Assembly (NCBI GenBank): GCA_028867395.1
Contig: JAGWGO010000101.1
Coordinates: 1 to 6,090 of the forward strand
Direction of reading: 5' to 3'
Length of the DNA: 6,090 bases
Source of the DNA: Nitrososphaerota archaeon
GTDB lineage: Archaea > Thermoproteota > Nitrososphaeria > Nitrososphaerales > Nitrosopumilaceae
Part shown: positions 5,845-6,090 of the stretch, in pieces
Layout: every line of letters starts with the position of its first letter
How positions within the stretch are numbered: the first letter of the stretch is position 1
Notes under the pieces: model-generated
Told to the model about the DNA's origin: nothing
Seen by the model: the letters and a program-made list of their open reading frames with translations, nothing else
Databases searched by the model: none
Made by a program: the position numbers and the translations under genes

Positions 5845-5854
5845 CCTATATACC
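5845..5854 (+). promoter_or_regulatory. Candidate TATA element for the prenyltransferase gene
   Basis: The sequence cctatatacc is centred about 34 bases before ATG 5884, predicting a leader of roughly 7-8 bases. An alternative, ttcttatac at 5832-5840, is further away. The T-rich stretch right after the DUF2203 stop (5829-5836) could serve as that gene's terminator. Confidence 0.4.
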
Positions 5855-5883
5855 GAAATAGACCAAGATGTCGTCCATAAGCA

Positions 5884-6090
5884 ATGCTATCGTCATGGTT
5901 GCGTGCAATTAGGATAAGATTTCTGTTAGCATCAGTAATTGCAGTCTTTTTGGGTCTTGCCATAAGTTGGTGGCAGACTGGAGCAATCAACCTCTGGTTT
6001 GCAGTTCTGACACTTGCGGGGGTAGTATCACTGCATGCAAGCGTAGACCTTCTCAACGATTACTGGGACTACAAAAGAAACATCGACACA
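5884..6090 (+). CDS. UbiA-family prenyltransferase, MenA-like, N-terminal part (cut by window edge)
   Basis: The first 69 codons of a membrane prenyltransferase that continues past the window. It opens with MLSSWLRAIRIRFLLAS, the amphipathic R-rich start common in UbiA/MenA proteins, then two hydrophobic helices (about 13-29 and 36-53), then the first Asp-rich motif NDYWDYKRNIDT (58-69; Asn58, Asp59, Asp62, Asp68), which binds Mg2+ and prenyl diphosphate. The form NDxxDxxxxxDT resembles MenA (1,4-dihydroxy-2-naphthoate polyprenyltransferase) more than UbiA or the archaeal lipid enzyme DGGGP synthase. This would fit menaquinone synthesis, known in Nitrososphaerota, but the second Asp motif is not visible and other UbiA members remain possible. 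An in-frame TAA at 5878-5880 just upstream fixes ATG 5884 as the start. Confidence 0.8.
   Translation, partial: MLSSWLRAIRIRFLLASVIAVFLGLAISWWQTGAINLWFAVLTLAGVVSLHASVDLLNDYWDYKRNIDT

Noticed and set aside
5835..6056. 73-codon minus-strand frame opposite the prenyltransferase start
   Set aside because: Overlaps the MenA-like N-terminus and its promoter; composition shows no coding character.
1..6090. CRISPR arrays, tRNA or rRNA genes, insertion sequences
   Set aside because: No spaced direct repeats, cloverleaf or rRNA-like segments, transposase-like frames or terminal inverted repeats were seen on either strand.

Overview
The window looks like a piece of an archaeal chromosome, most likely from the Nitrososphaerota (Thaumarchaeota) or a close TACK relative. 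This is inferred from TATA-like elements placed about 25-30 bases before start codons with little or no 5' leader, from the absence of clear Shine-Dalgarno sequences, and from the gene mix. No ribosomal RNA or other decisive phylogenetic marker is present, so the assignment is tentative.

Left part (1-3708, minus strand): a tightly packed operon encodes the membrane arm of a hydrogenase-4 / complex-I-like assembly. In transcription order it holds HyfB-like (681 aa), HyfC-like (313 aa), HyfE-like (223 aa) and the first 18 codons of a HyfF-like antiporter subunit that runs off the left edge. The junctions are an 8-base overlap, a 3-base gap and a 1-base overlap, and HyfD is missing between C and E. 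Catalytic and iron-sulfur subunits (HyfG, HyfI, HyfH/A) are not in the window, so whether the complex makes or uses H2 cannot be decided here.

Middle (3709-4537): a short divergent promoter region leads into two small plus-strand genes. The first encodes an 88-aa basic protein with a possible winged-helix-like C-terminal half. Its start codon lies at the edge of a perfect 22-bp AT-rich palindrome. The second encodes an 81-aa protein with four CxxC pairs (a two-zinc finger), preceded by a possible 10-codon near-leaderless upstream ORF that ends in TGATG at the gene's start.

Right part (4538-6090, plus strand): an agmatinase/arginase-family ureohydrolase with the full set of metal-binding motifs but a Tyr where the family usually has an active-site His; a DUF2203 protein; and the N-terminal 69 residues of a MenA-like UbiA-family prenyltransferase, which runs off the right edge. 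Each of these has its own plausible TATA element, so they may be separate short transcripts. A MenA-like enzyme would fit menaquinone synthesis, and the Hyf-type module would fit ion-pumping electron transfer, but nothing in the window links them directly.
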